Position numbers and translations under genes: made by a program | Assembly: GCA_016716435.1 (NCBI GenBank) | Contig: JADJWI010000008.1 | Location: forward strand, 186,001-250,000 | Direction: 5' to 3' | Source of the DNA: Acidobacteriota bacterium | Lineage (GTDB): Bacteria > Acidobacteriota > Blastocatellia > Pyrinomonadales > Pyrinomonadaceae | DNA length: 64,000 nucleotides | Part shown: positions 9,266-18,739 of the stretch, piece after piece | Numbering within the stretch: the first letter of the stretch is position 1 | How the letters are laid out: the number at the start of each line of letters is the position of its first letter | Notes under the pieces: model-generated | Seen by the model: the letters and a program-made list of their open reading frames with translations, nothing else | What the model was told of the DNA's origin: nothing | Databases searched by the model: none

Positions 9266-9637
9266 TCAGTTGATTGCGACGAAAAGTGAGTAGTTGGCCG
9301 CGTAATTATTGCTGTTGTTTACGGTAATGATGTAATCGTCTGTCGAGTTACACTCGATCGTTATCCCGGTTCCTACTTCATTCCCGCCGATGTCGAGCCA
9401 CACATTTCCGGTCGATCTAACGCGGACGGTGAGCATCTGTCCGGCCCTGGCACCGACAACGTATGAGCGGCTGTATCCGCCGGAAAGATTGCCGTTAACC
9501 GTTGCCGAGGAAGCTCCGCGGGCAAAACGGATCCGGGTTTGAGCCGAGGCCGGCAAGTTCATCGTTCCGATCAGCATTGCAACTGCAAAGGCCTGAACTA
9601 ATAATGCCTTAGGTGTGAATCTTATAATGTTTCGCAT
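9266..9637 (-). CDS. Small secreted protein with a pre-peptidase C-terminal (PPC)-like beta-sandwich
   Basis: The protein has 123 residues and a signal peptide ending near ASAQT (about residue 33). The mature part (RIRFARGASSATVNGNLSG, then AGQMLTVRV, then a DYIITV strand) matches the pattern of PPC-like domains. These are single beta-sandwich modules usually found at the end of secreted proteases. The same pattern occurs twice in the lipoprotein at 38.7 kb. A good AGGAG lies eight bases before the ATG on the minus strand. As a free-standing domain, its function is unknown; carbohydrate or surface binding is possible. Confidence 0.68.
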   Translation of the reverse strand: MRNIIRFTPKALLVQAFAVAMLIGTMNLPASAQTRIRFARGASSATVNGNLSGGYSRSYVVGARAGQMLTVRVRSTGNVWLDIGGNEVGTGITIECNSTDDYIITVNNSNNYAANYSLFVAIN

Positions 9638-9730
9638 AATTCTACTTCTCCTGTTGTGCCGCTCTTACGCGGCAGCCGTGGCTGCGTGCGGCAAATTTTA
9701 ACGCCAGTTACTTTGACGGTTCGGAGAATT

Positions 9731-9770
9731 AAAAAGCGGAACGATAAGAACGTCTTGTCGTTCCGCTCTT
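9731..9770 (-). terminator. Rho-independent terminator after the 9.8-10.5 kb lipoprotein gene
   Basis: A perfect 10-bp stem (AGCGGAACGA paired with TCGTTCCGCT, arms 9736-9745 and 9759-9768) is followed on the minus strand by a T-run. It lies just after the stop of the lipoprotein gene and upstream of the PPC-like gene, so it separates the two transcripts. Confidence 0.75.
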
Positions 9771-9776
9771 TGCCTC

Positions 9777-10487
9777 TTAATTGCCTCCGCTCCACATCTC
9801 GAAGCTGCCCCAGATCGCATCGATGATGCTCTCGTTGGCTGCGAAACGAGCTTCTTCGGTGCCGAGGATCATCACGTAGTTATCAGTGATGTCGGTGCCG
9901 ACAAGTATTCTGAGCTTGCCCTTGCCGCGTGAAGGATGGATGGTTGTCGCATCCGCAACGGCATAGTCTCCGCCTTCTGCCTTGAGGTCTCCGGGCGTCA
10001 CCTGCTGCCCAAGAGCCTCAAGGAACTCGACCGCATCAGCCAGCAGATCTTCCTTCGTTCGCGTCTTGTCTTTGTAGGCAAGAACGAAAATGTCGATCTC
10101 GGAAGGTGCGGGCGTAGTCGCCGCAAAAACGTCTATGCCTTCGACCGTTTCGCTTTCGCCCTCAGAGCCTTCCGGCAGTGAGAATCCGTATCCCTTTGCA
10201 TCGTCATAGATATAGATCCAGTCCGAAGGGACCGGGTTGTTCTTGCTCGCGGTCTTCGCTGTTCCGTCGGCAGGTTTGGCCTCACCCTTCAGTTTGGGCT
10301 TTGCTGAACTATCCGTTTTGGCGGTGTTTCCGCTATTGGTGTTCGAAGCGGCCGGTTTGGCTGAATTTGCCGTGTTCGCCGCTGTGTTGCTGTTTGCCAT
10401 ATCGGTGCCTACCGAAAATGAGCAGCCGATCGTGTTCATCCCGAATGCCGCTATCGCGACCATTCCAATTAGTTTTTTCTTCATCAT
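9777..10487 (-). CDS. Hypothetical lipoprotein with Asn/Thr/Ala-rich linker
   Basis: The protein has 236 residues. The N-terminal hydrophobic segment ends in a lipobox, NTIGC, with C22 as the predicted lipidated cysteine. A low-complexity linker rich in Asn, Ala, Thr and Lys (about residues 30-85) follows, then a globular domain starting at PSDWIYIYDDAKGYGF. The globular part resembles domains that assess protein content or behave like PsbP-type folds, but I cannot name the family. AGGAGAG directly before ATGATG gives a strong ribosome binding site; the second ATG is an equally likely start. It probably faces the periplasm on the inner or outer membrane. Confidence 0.65.
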   Translation of the reverse strand: MMKKKLIGMVAIAAFGMNTIGCSFSVGTDMANSNTAANTANSAKPAASNTNSGNTAKTDSSAKPKLKGEAKPADGTAKTASKNNPVPSDWIYIYDDAKGYGFSLPEGSEGESETVEGIDVFAATTPAPSEIDIFVLAYKDKTRTKEDLLADAVEFLEALGQQVTPGDLKAEGGDYAVADATTIHPSRGKGKLRILVGTDITDNYVMILGTEEARFAANESIIDAIWGSFEMWSGGN

Positions 10488-10514
10488 CTCTCCTGTATCT
10501 GTTTCGATCTGCCG

Positions 10515-10898
10515 CTATTCCACCACGGCCGTTGGTTTCTTGTTGCGGTAGTAAAGCGTCACCTTTGAGATCTCGAGTAGGTTAAGCCGTTCCCACTCGA
10601 TATAGTTGCCTTCATCATCCTCGATCCGGATGTCCCAGAGCTTGGCTCGTTCCCTTATCGAAAAAAAGACATCAAGCTCCTCGCCGGAAAGAAGTGTGTC
10701 AGCTCCGAGAATGTCCTCACCCCAGTCGTTTGAACTATGCGGCGAAACATAGAGGGCATAGATCTCGACGCCGGTCCGATTCACAAGAGTGAAGTCCTGT
10801 CTACCCTGTGCCGATGCTTCCGTGGTTCCGATGCCCGGGATGCACATAAACCCAAGCACCAATGCGGCAAATATTGTCAATCGCGTTAAATTTCTCAT
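10515..10898 (-). CDS. Small secreted protein of the DWGEDILGAD family
   Basis: The protein has 127 residues and a signal peptide ending near ASAQG (about residue 31). The mature domain has the pattern NRTGVEIYALYVSPH, then DWGEDILGAD, then LWDIRIEDDEGNYIEW, a compact beta-rich domain without cysteines. Its neighbour upstream in transcription (10956-11579) has the same domain at high identity plus a C-terminal extension, so these are tandem paralogues. AAGGAG lies upstream of the ATG. Proteins with this motif occur as small secreted proteins in several phyla; no function is known to me. Confidence 0.7.
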   Translation of the reverse strand: MRNLTRLTIFAALVLGFMCIPGIGTTEASAQGRQDFTLVNRTGVEIYALYVSPHSSNDWGEDILGADTLLSGEELDVFFSIRERAKLWDIRIEDDEGNYIEWERLNLLEISKVTLYYRNKKPTAVVE

Positions 10899-10955
10899 CC
10901 TGTTCTCCTTTACGTTCTATTCTTTTTCTTTTCAATCCGCTCGGGCCACTTCCGG

Positions 10956-11579
10956 TTAGCGGTGGATCCAAACAACACCGTCGGACCACGTGATGCGCGA
11001 TCCATCAGCCGAAAGTTTTCCATTCTGGGTCGCGAAATCAAGGGCTCGGACGTTGCTGCCTTTGATCGTTCCTCGCGATCGGGTCGATCCGCCTTTTGCG
11101 TCGGTGATGGTAAGATTGGCTCCATTCTGCCGGATCGACCATACATACGGCGATCTGGTCCCGTCGTCATAGTAGCCGTCCCAAGTTCCCGCGACATCCG
11201 CTACGAACTCATCAAAAATGGCCGTCGCTTTGCCGTTCTTGTAATAGAGCGAGACGGAATAGATCTCCCGAAGATTTAGCCGGTCCCATTCGATAGAGTT
11301 GCCGTCGCTGTCCTCGATGCGGAGGTCCCAGAGCCTGGCAGTCTCCCGGCGGGCAAGTACGATCCCGAGATCGTCGCCGATGTCTAAAACGTCGGCTCCA
11401 AGAATGTCTTCGCCCCAGTCTTTTGCGTTGTGCGGCGTCACATAGAGAGCGTTGATAACAACATTGGTCTTGTTCACTACGATGAACGTGTGTTCCGACC
11501 GTTGAGCTGTAAGTTCCGCAGCACTGAAAACCAGAGCGATCAAGCCAATGGCCAGCATGCGTGAAAATAGTCCTTTCAT
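10956..11579 (-). CDS. Secreted two-domain protein: DWGEDILGAD domain plus lipocalin-like C-terminal domain
   Basis: The protein has 207 residues and a signal peptide of about 25 residues. Residues 28-125 match the adjacent 127-residue paralogue (NKTNVVINALYVTPH, DWGEDILGAD, LWDLRIEDSDGNSIEW). Residues 130-207 form an added beta-strand domain beginning AGTWDGYYDDGTRSP and ending in a tryptophan-rich ITWSDGVVWIHR, suggesting a small antiparallel barrel. AAAGGAG seven bases before the ATG supports this start. It is first in a minus-strand run of secreted genes, and its upstream region faces the ECF sigma factor gene. Confidence 0.7.
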   Translation of the reverse strand: MKGLFSRMLAIGLIALVFSAAELTAQRSEHTFIVVNKTNVVINALYVTPHNAKDWGEDILGADVLDIGDDLGIVLARRETARLWDLRIEDSDGNSIEWDRLNLREIYSVSLYYKNGKATAIFDEFVADVAGTWDGYYDDGTRSPYVWSIRQNGANLTITDAKGGSTRSRGTIKGSNVRALDFATQNGKLSADGSRITWSDGVVWIHR

Positions 11580-11840
11580 TTCGTATCTCCTTTGTTTTGA
11601 ATGGTTAGAATGTTGTTATCGTGACAGGCAGCTGTTCATTGTTCGGGCGTTCCGCACCCGGATGAAGCGGCTTCGACGTTATCAGCCAAGCCTAAGCTTC
11701 CCGCTGAAACAAAGGTACTGACGCGAATTCATTCCCTGCCGATACAAACGAGAAAAGGGAGCGAAAAGTGTAATGGGCTGTAGGTTTTTTTTTCGCAGGT
11801 TTGGGTCTATACTAACGCTACTCTTCTCGCCGTAAATTCT
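11580..11840. other. Divergent intergenic region between the secreted-protein run and the sigma factor gene
   Basis: This region should hold promoters for both directions. A TATACT element about 35 bases before the sigma-factor ATG resembles a -10 box and recurs before the broken zinc-ribbon head near 19.6 kb, but no convincing -35 is placed at 17 bases. No ORF with family likeness is present. Confidence 0.35.
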
Positions 11841-12416
11841 ATGCATCAAGGCAGTTCGCAGCAGATTAGTGTCCTTCTTTCTGAGTGGGGCGACGGGGAC
11901 ACGGCTGCGCTTGAGCAATTGATGCCGCTTGTTTACGACGAGCTGCGTAAAATGGCCCGCCACCACATGCGGCGCCAACCGGTTGGACACACATTTCAGA
12001 CTACCGACCTGATTCACGAGGCCTATCTCAAGCTGGCTAACCGCGAAGGAGCCGGCTGGCAGAATCGTGCTCATTTCTTTGCTGTTGCATCCACGGCAAT
12101 GCGGCACATTTTGGTTGACTATGCCCGATCCAAGCAGAGCCAAAAACGCGGCGGTTGGCAGGAAAGGGTTACGCTCAATGACGATTTTGCGGCCGCCGAA
12201 GAACAGGCAAAAGAGATCCTTGCTCTTGACGACGCGTTACAGCAACTTGCAAAGCTCGATGACCGGAAAAGCCGGATAGTTGAGATGAAATATTTCGCCG
12301 GCATCACCAATGACCAGATCGCCGAAGTGCTGAAGGTTTCACCTGAGACGGTAAAACGAGACTGGCGATTTGCACGGACATGGCTGCTTCGTGAGCTTGG
12401 CGTCCAGAAGCCCTGA
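11841..12416 (+). CDS. ECF RNA polymerase sigma factor, TIGR02999-like
   Basis: The 191-residue protein has the region 2 pattern of the acidobacterial/planctomycete ECF group (PLVYDELRKMARHHMRR, TTDLIHEAYLKL, FFAVASTAMRHILVDYAR). It also has a C-terminal region 4 helix-turn-helix (GITNDQIAEVLKVSPETVKR). It directs RNA polymerase to a dedicated promoter set. The gene ends five bases before a receptor Ser/Thr kinase gene, and no anti-sigma factor is nearby. ECF factors of this type are known to be paired with Ser/Thr kinases, and in Vibrio EcfP is activated by the kinase PknT. Control by phosphorylation from the adjacent kinase is therefore a reasonable inference. Confidence 0.9.
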   Translation: MHQGSSQQISVLLSEWGDGDTAALEQLMPLVYDELRKMARHHMRRQPVGHTFQTTDLIHEAYLKLANREGAGWQNRAHFFAVASTAMRHILVDYARSKQSQKRGGWQERVTLNDDFAAAEEQAKEILALDDALQQLAKLDDRKSRIVEMKYFAGITNDQIAEVLKVSPETVKRDWRFARTWLLRELGVQKP

Positions 12417-12421
12417 GACAA

Positions 12422-15103
12422 ATGGATTCGGACCAACTAGGTAAAATCGAAAAGATCTTTCACGCCGCATTAGAAGTGCCGGCCGACGAGCGGGCTTCAT
12501 TTCTTAGTCATGAATGCGGCGGTGACGATCAACTTCGCCGCGAGATCGAGTCTCTTCTCGAGTTTGAATCAACGGCCGAGCATTTTCTGGACGAGGCCCC
12601 GACAGTTCTTGCGGCGGAGATGTTGGCAGAAAGGACGTCGCCGAAAAAGCTCGTCGGGAAAACCATTCTTCATTACAAAATAGTTCAACTGCTCGGCGTC
12701 GGCGGAATGGGCGAGGTTTATCTCGCCGAAGACTCGCGACTGAACCGAGCGGTCGCACTAAAGCTGTTTCCCGATATGTTTTCGGGTGACCGGGGCCGAA
12801 TGGAGCGATTCGTCCTCGAGGCCAGATCAGCTTCCGGGCTCAATCATCCGAACATAATCACGATTCACGAGATCGGCGAATCCGAAGGCAGAAAGTTCAT
12901 CGCGACGGAGTTTGTTGAAGGGGAAACTCTTAGAGAACTGGTCGCCACGGGGAAGCTTTTGCTCGCATCGACGCTCGACATCGCGATCCAGGTGGCTTCC
13001 GCTTTGGAGAAAGCTCATTCGGTCGGCATCGTGCACCGCGACATAAAGCCGGACAACATAATGGTCCGACCGGATGGGCTTGTTAAAGTGCTTGATTTTG
13101 GCGTTGCTAAGCTGATGGAACGGGCCGAAGTGGAGGGTCCAATCGAGTCCGACATGTCCGCATTGCAAAACGGCGACGGAACGATCGCAGGTTCAATTAT
13201 CGGAACGCCCAATTACATGTCCCCCGAGCAAGCTCGCGGCGACGACATTGATCCGAGATCCGATATCTTCAGCTTTGGCTCGGTCCTTTACGAAATGCTG
13301 AGCGGCAATAAAGCATTTTCCGGCAGCGATGCATCCGAAGCGCTCGAGACCATTCTTCATAAACATCCGATACCGTTTTCGGAGGCGGCTCCGGCCGTTC
13401 CCCGGACCATCGCGGCGATAGTGAATAAGTGCCTGAAGAAGCAGCCCGAGGAACGTTATCAGCAGGTCGGAGAGGTTCTGGCCGATCTTCGAGCGGAGCG
13501 GCGGAGACTTGAGTTCGACGACATAGAAACAAACGTTACTCGTGAAGATCTGACGGCCGTAGTAACACAAAATTTATCGGCAAGTTCCATGGGTGCTTCG
13601 AGACCGACACGCCGACATTTGTATGCTGCCGGTTCAATGATGATGTTGCTCATCGCGCTGAGTTCGTTCGCCGCGTACAGATACCTTACGAACACGACGG
13701 AGATCCAGTCCATTGCCGTGATTCCATTTGCTAATGCAAGCGGGGACCCTGAGATGGATTACCTCTCGGACGGTATGACCGAGAATCTGATCCGCAGCCT
13801 TTCGACCCTTCAGGGCCTATCTGTAAAGGCGCGAAGTACGGTTTTTACTTATAAGGGTAAAGATGTCCCGCCCAAGACGATCGGAGAGGAACTGAATGTC
13901 GCCACGGTATTATTTGGACGGCTGGAGCAAAGCGAAGACGGGTTAAGATTGGGGCTGGAATTGGTAGAAACAGCGACACAGAACGTGCTTTGGTCAGCGG
14001 AATATTCTCGAGAGCTTGATGATCTTATTCTTCTCCAGCGGGATGTCGCCCGCGATGTTTCGGGCCGATTGCGGCCTCAATTGACGGCAGTTGATCGGTC
14101 CCGGGTCGCTCAAAACTATACGACCAACTCGGAAGCGCAGCAACTCTATCTCAAAGGGCGTTTTCACTGGAACAAACGGACCGTTTCAGATTTCGAAAAA
14201 GCTATTGTGTACTTTGACCAGGCAGTCGAAAAGGACCCAAATTATGCTCTAGCGTATGCCGGAACTGCCGACACTTACGCACTGATGCCGTTATACGGCA
14301 ACTACCATCCTCTCGAGTACATTCCAAAGGCCAAGCAAGCGGCGCTGAGGGCGCTCCAACTCGACGAGGATCTGGCGGAAGCTCACGCATCGCTCGGCTA
14401 CATCATCACGACCCATGAATATGATTGGGACAGCGCGGAAAAGGAGTATCTCAGAGCACTCGAACTGCGTCCCAATTACGCCACAGCGCACCAATGGTAC
14501 GCCGAGCACCTAGCCTTTCGTGGCCGGACCGAAGAGGCATTGGCCAATATCTCAATAGCTTTGGAACTCGATCCTTTCTCGCTCGTCATTAACCGAATGA
14601 AGGGCAACATTCTTGGTTTTGCGGGAAGGGATGACGAGGCGATCGAGCAGCTTACTAAGACCATTGAACTCTATCCGGAAAGCCCGATCGTTCGATTTAA
14701 TCTTGGCGAAGCCTACGCCGCCAAGGGGATGTATGCCGATGCGATCGAGCAGTTTCTGACTGGTTTTCGGCTGGACGGCAGAAAGGACTATGAGATCCGA
14801 CGGTACGAGAATGCATTCAAGTTAAAGGGTTGGAAGGGGTTTTGGATGGAGTATCTGGCAAGCCTGATAACTCTACAAGATGCCCTCGTTAATGCAGACA
14901 AGCCGATATATTTTGACAATGAAAGCCTGGCCTATGCCTATGCCGCAACCGGTAATAAAGAAAAGGCTCTTGAATACCTTTTCAAGGCATATGAAGCCCG
15001 CGACCCGCTCCTCGTTACAATTCGGACCTCAGAGGTTTACGATTTCCTCAGAGATGACCCGCGTTATTTGGAACTGACCGCAAAGATCGGCCTGCCGAGG
15101 TAG
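12422..15103 (+). CDS. Receptor Ser/Thr protein kinase with TolB-like and TPR sensor region
   Basis: The 893-residue protein has, in order: a short N-terminal region (1-80); a kinase domain with GVGGMGEVY loop, K114, HRD aspartate D207 and DFG aspartate D225; one membrane segment (about 401-420); a TolB-like/FlgO-type domain starting IAVIPFANASGD; and six or more TPRs to the end (DDPRYLELTAKIGLPR). All catalytic residues are present. The kinase should be cytoplasmic and the TolB/TPR part periplasmic. The sensor half is closely similar to those of the zinc-ribbon proteins at 22.6-33.4 kb, which lack the kinase. It follows the sigma factor by five bases and is probably co-expressed with it. Confidence 0.9.
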   Translation: MDSDQLGKIEKIFHAALEVPADERASFLSHECGGDDQLRREIESLLEFESTAEHFLDEAPTVLAAEMLAERTSPKKLVGKTILHYKIVQLLGVGGMGEVYLAEDSRLNRAVALKLFPDMFSGDRGRMERFVLEARSASGLNHPNIITIHEIGESEGRKFIATEFVEGETLRELVATGKLLLASTLDIAIQVASALEKAHSVGIVHRDIKPDNIMVRPDGLVKVLDFGVAKLMERAEVEGPIESDMSALQNGDGTIAGSIIGTPNYMSPEQARGDDIDPRSDIFSFGSVLYEMLSGNKAFSGSDASEALETILHKHPIPFSEAAPAVPRTIAAIVNKCLKKQPEERYQQVGEVLADLRAERRRLEFDDIETNVTREDLTAVVTQNLSASSMGASRPTRRHLYAAGSMMMLLIALSSFAAYRYLTNTTEIQSIAVIPFANASGDPEMDYLSDGMTENLIRSLSTLQGLSVKARSTVFTYKGKDVPPKTIGEELNVATVLFGRLEQSEDGLRLGLELVETATQNVLWSAEYSRELDDLILLQRDVARDVSGRLRPQLTAVDRSRVAQNYTTNSEAQQLYLKGRFHWNKRTVSDFEKAIVYFDQAVEKDPNYALAYAGTADTYALMPLYGNYHPLEYIPKAKQAALRALQLDEDLAEAHASLGYIITTHEYDWDSAEKEYLRALELRPNYATAHQWYAEHLAFRGRTEEALANISIALELDPFSLVINRMKGNILGFAGRDDEAIEQLTKTIELYPESPIVRFNLGEAYAAKGMYADAIEQFLTGFRLDGRKDYEIRRYENAFKLKGWKGFWMEYLASLITLQDALVNADKPIYFDNESLAYAYAATGNKEKALEYLFKAYEARDPLLVTIRTSEVYDFLRDDPRYLELTAKIGLPR

Positions 15104-15285
15104 TCCGTCAGGCGACATGATGATCTGATCAAAAGGCGAGGTTCAATTGAGCGGGTCGCCGCCCCGGATCAGTGCCACGAGCGGCACGAGCAAGGCGACC
15201 GGACACAGTTCGTTTCATCTGACACAGTTCAATTTGGGACAAGTGTGTGCAACAATTGAGCCGTTTCACCTGTTGAACCCTACAT

Positions 15286-18249
15286 ATGACGGACGGGCCG
15301 ACAATCGAGAAAAGCGTCGGACACTATCAGATCCTTTCAAAGATCGGAGAAGGCGGCATGGGTGAAGTGTATCTTGCACGCGATAGTCGTCTGGATCGAA
15401 ACGTCGCGCTCAAGCGGCTCGGTCGCGAATTCTCTGCAGATAAAGAAAGGCTAGAGCGCTTTATTTCAGAGGCTCGAGCGACATCTTCATTGAATCATCC
15501 GAATATCTTTACGATCTTTGAGGTACTCGAGGACGGTGGCGAACGTTACATTGTTGGGGAACTCGTCGAGGGACGGACTCTTAAGGAACTAATGCGGGAT
15601 GACCCACCCGGGTTGAACGCGGCCTTGGATATCGCGATCCAGATCGCCTCTGCTTTAGATGCCGCCCACAAACTTGGGATCGTTCATCGCGATATCAAAC
15701 CGGCGAACATAATGGTGCGACAGGACGGTATCGTTAAGGTTGTTGATTTTGGGATCGCCAAGATCCGGCCAAATTTCTCGACTGAACAGACCGACCCGGA
15801 GATGCCAACGGTTCCGATGGGCAGTACGCAGCCCGGGATGATGATCGGGACGCCGAAATATATGTCACCGGAACAAGCCCGAGGACATGCGGTCGATCCT
15901 CGCAGCGATATTTTTAGCCTAGGGATCGTTCTATACGAGCTTTTTTCCGGCGTGCGGCCATTCTCGGGTGAGGAGGCAGTGGACCTCATCAGTTCGATAA
16001 TCAAAGATGATCCGCCTTCAATGCTTGCTTACGTCGCGGAATTGCCGAAACAGCTAGATCGAATTGTTGAGAAGGCGTTGCGCAAAGAACGTGAGCAGCG
16101 GTACCAGAACATTCGCGATCTCCAGCTTGACCTTGAGGATCTCCGTGACGAGATCAAATATCAGGCAAGGGCGAATCGCCTGTCGGAGTCGACCGCTCAA
16201 CAGGCTGTTCATTCGACAGAAACGGGTTCTAGCCCTTCGACGTCCACTTTGCCGGCATCAATTGTTACAACGCGGCGGTTCACGGTGCTGCATGCGTTGC
16301 TCTTCGCCGCGGGGCTTGTTTTGATCGGAGGCCTGTTCTGGTACTTTGGCCTTTTCGCCGGGACTGATAGGCTGACGCCGGATTCGTTCGTTTCGAGCGA
16401 GGTCGCAAATTGGGTGAGCGCTCCGGGCGAATTATTCAGCAGTGCGAAGTTTTCTCCGGACGGAAAGATGATCGCGTTCTCGTCCACACGGTCGGGGAGT
16501 AAGGATATTTGGGTAACGCAGTCTGGTTCTGTCGATTCTATACCGGTTACGAACGACGAATTCTCTGACCGCGATCCGGTCTGGTCGCCAAAAGGCGACG
16601 AGGTCGCCTATTTTTCAGAACGACCGATCGCCCCGGGCCAAGCTGTTTCGTTTGGCATCTGGCGTTCGCCGGCGCTAGGCGGAACGCCTCGTTCCGTTGC
16701 GGTGCTAACAGATCGCGGTGCTGAGATTCGCTCGTGGGGCCGCAGCGGCAAGATCTATTTTCAATCTAACGGTGATCTTTTCGCTCTTGATCTAGGCTCC
16801 AACCGGATAGAGAATGTGACAAACTTCGCCTCCGACCAGGTCCAGGTAACATTTGTGGATATCTCAGCGGACGAAACCGAGATCGCGTATGTCGTTGAGC
16901 GGGAAAGCAATTGGTCGATGTTTCGAAAAGTGATCGCTGGCGACCGTGAGGAAGCGGTCTTTGATTCAGAGGCCCGGATCGAGAGCTTTCATCTCTCTGA
17001 TGATGGAGAGAAGATCTATTTCAGTTCGGTTGATAATGGTGCGAATCAGATCTTCGTTATCGACCGAAAGGCCAGCAAGCCGCAAAGGCTTACCGCGAGT
17101 GAGTCTGACAATGTGGTGCTCGACGTATCTTCGGACGGGAGATCGATACTTTACGGTTCGGTCAAAGAGGAATCATCTCTTTGGGGGGTTTCGCTCCTTA
17201 ACGGCAAGGAAACAGCATTGGTTCGTGGACTGGACGTCTCGTTCTGGCCTGAAGTCTCCGGCGATGATTCTGCACTTGTGTTTCAGACGGCCCGAAACAT
17301 GAACCGCGGCGATCGCCTTTACCGAACGACGATCAAGTCTATCGAGCTTAACGGGCCGCGTGCTGAGCCCAACGCAGTGGTCGTCGCTGAAAGTGGCGTT
17401 CTGCCGAAATGGTCGCCCGACGGCTCTACGATCGCGTTCATTCGGATCAACGGCCAAACGCGGGAATTGAGGATAGCAAATCGGAATGGAGGCAGTGAAC
17501 GAGTGGTCGCCGCCGGAGGCGTTTCGGTTCCAGGCTACTCGGTGTCGCCGTATAACCCTATACAGAACAATTCGTTCGATTGGACCCGGGATAGCAAAGA
17601 GATCGTTTATCTTTCGGATCGTTCCGGGGCCTCAAATCTATGGACGGTTGGTGTGAACGGGACGGACGAACGTCAGGTAACCACTAATACTGACACCAAG
17701 GTGTCTTATTACTCGCCGATCTGGAACTCAGATGGAACTGCGATCGCATTTTCGGGCCAGGACCAGGCTATAAGCGAAAACGGCGAAAAGACTACGAGTC
17801 TGTTAGTGCTTGACCGTTCAACCCTTCGGCAAGAAAAGGTGTACAGTACAGTCGCTAGTTTGCGGCTTCTCGGATGGTCTGCGGGCGAGGATGCTCTGAT
17901 AGCGGTCGAAACCGATTCCCGTTCGGGCCTTGCGAAAGAGGTCCGGCTTATCGAGATTCCATTGATTACCGGACGACCCAGACAGATATCTATCCTAGCG
18001 AATGCGTATTTCTATAATATTCTTCTAAGCCCGGATGGAAGAATGGCAGCGTACAGCGCCCGAAACGAGGATCTTGACGACATTTGGACGGTATCGCTCG
18101 ACGGCGGTGAGCCGAAGCGAGCTACTAAGAACAATGACTCAAGCCTTAATATCTCAAGGCTTGCATGGCTTAACGACGGGAACGCTGTCGTATTTGGTAA
18201 GCAGTCGCGTTTCAGTTTGCTTTCGATGCTTACGTACAAGGAAAAGTAG
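15286..18249 (+). CDS. Receptor Ser/Thr protein kinase with TolB-type beta-propeller sensor
   Basis: The protein has 987 residues. The kinase domain starts almost at the N-terminus (GEGGMGEVY, K43, HRD D136, DFG D154). A single membrane segment follows at about 334-357, then a long extracytoplasmic part with repeated FSPDGKMIAFSS/WSPDGSTIAF strands typical of PD40/TolB beta-propellers. The kinase motifs are intact, so it should phosphorylate cytoplasmic targets in response to a signal sensed outside the membrane. It is the second kinase after the sigma factor and is separated from the first by 182 bases. A small secreted BON-like protein gene follows nine bases downstream. Confidence 0.9.
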   Translation: MTDGPTIEKSVGHYQILSKIGEGGMGEVYLARDSRLDRNVALKRLGREFSADKERLERFISEARATSSLNHPNIFTIFEVLEDGGERYIVGELVEGRTLKELMRDDPPGLNAALDIAIQIASALDAAHKLGIVHRDIKPANIMVRQDGIVKVVDFGIAKIRPNFSTEQTDPEMPTVPMGSTQPGMMIGTPKYMSPEQARGHAVDPRSDIFSLGIVLYELFSGVRPFSGEEAVDLISSIIKDDPPSMLAYVAELPKQLDRIVEKALRKEREQRYQNIRDLQLDLEDLRDEIKYQARANRLSESTAQQAVHSTETGSSPSTSTLPASIVTTRRFTVLHALLFAAGLVLIGGLFWYFGLFAGTDRLTPDSFVSSEVANWVSAPGELFSSAKFSPDGKMIAFSSTRSGSKDIWVTQSGSVDSIPVTNDEFSDRDPVWSPKGDEVAYFSERPIAPGQAVSFGIWRSPALGGTPRSVAVLTDRGAEIRSWGRSGKIYFQSNGDLFALDLGSNRIENVTNFASDQVQVTFVDISADETEIAYVVERESNWSMFRKVIAGDREEAVFDSEARIESFHLSDDGEKIYFSSVDNGANQIFVIDRKASKPQRLTASESDNVVLDVSSDGRSILYGSVKEESSLWGVSLLNGKETALVRGLDVSFWPEVSGDDSALVFQTARNMNRGDRLYRTTIKSIELNGPRAEPNAVVVAESGVLPKWSPDGSTIAFIRINGQTRELRIANRNGGSERVVAAGGVSVPGYSVSPYNPIQNNSFDWTRDSKEIVYLSDRSGASNLWTVGVNGTDERQVTTNTDTKVSYYSPIWNSDGTAIAFSGQDQAISENGEKTTSLLVLDRSTLRQEKVYSTVASLRLLGWSAGEDALIAVETDSRSGLAKEVRLIEIPLITGRPRQISILANAYFYNILLSPDGRMAAYSARNEDLDDIWTVSLDGGEPKRATKNNDSSLNISRLAWLNDGNAVVFGKQSRFSLLSMLTYKEK

Positions 18250-18258
18250 AGGGAGAGA

Positions 18259-18708
18259 ATGAAAATTAAACGACCGATCGAAATCATTTTGGCAATATGC
18301 TTCGGCCTTTTGCTCATGACAATTTCCGCCTACGAGCGGCCTGCCTACGCTCAATGCGAAGCCGTAACCGATGCTCAATTGGTCGAGGAGATCTATGCCA
18401 AGTTCAAGGCACATGGAGACCTTGCCGGGCAACTCTCGCACATCAATGTGATCTCCTTTAACCGCGTGATCAAGCTCCAGGGCTGGACCGACTCAAGGGG
18501 CGATTATAAAGACGCCTTCAATATCGTCGCTTCGACCAAGTGCGTAGTGATGATCAACGTTCAGAATTTCCGGGATTCCGAGCCCGCCCAGGGTGACAGC
18601 CTTAAACCAGGGGATGGTGGCTGCCAGGCCGGCACGAAACCGTGCGGTGATATTTGCATTCCCGAAGGAGATAGCTGCAATATATCCGGCCGGACGAAGA
18701 ACGAGTAA
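18259..18708 (+). CDS. Small secreted protein with a BON-like domain and Cys-rich tail
   Basis: The protein has 149 residues with a signal peptide ending near AYAQC. The central part (DAQLVEEIYAKFKAHGDL, then VISFNRVIKLQGWTDS, then a VMINVQNF strand) fits a BON fold, a small alpha/beta domain linked to envelope or phospholipid binding. The C-terminal CQAGTKPCGDICIPEGDSC cluster could form disulfides. GAGGGAGAG ends immediately before the ATG. The nine-base gap to the kinase suggests that it is made with it, possibly as a periplasmic partner or ligand of the beta-propeller sensor; that role is inference. Confidence 0.7.
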   Translation: MKIKRPIEIILAICFGLLLMTISAYERPAYAQCEAVTDAQLVEEIYAKFKAHGDLAGQLSHINVISFNRVIKLQGWTDSRGDYKDAFNIVASTKCVVMINVQNFRDSEPAQGDSLKPGDGGCQAGTKPCGDICIPEGDSCNISGRTKNE

Positions 18709-18739
18709 TACGAGACCATGGGAACTCTGATAGTTGCTT

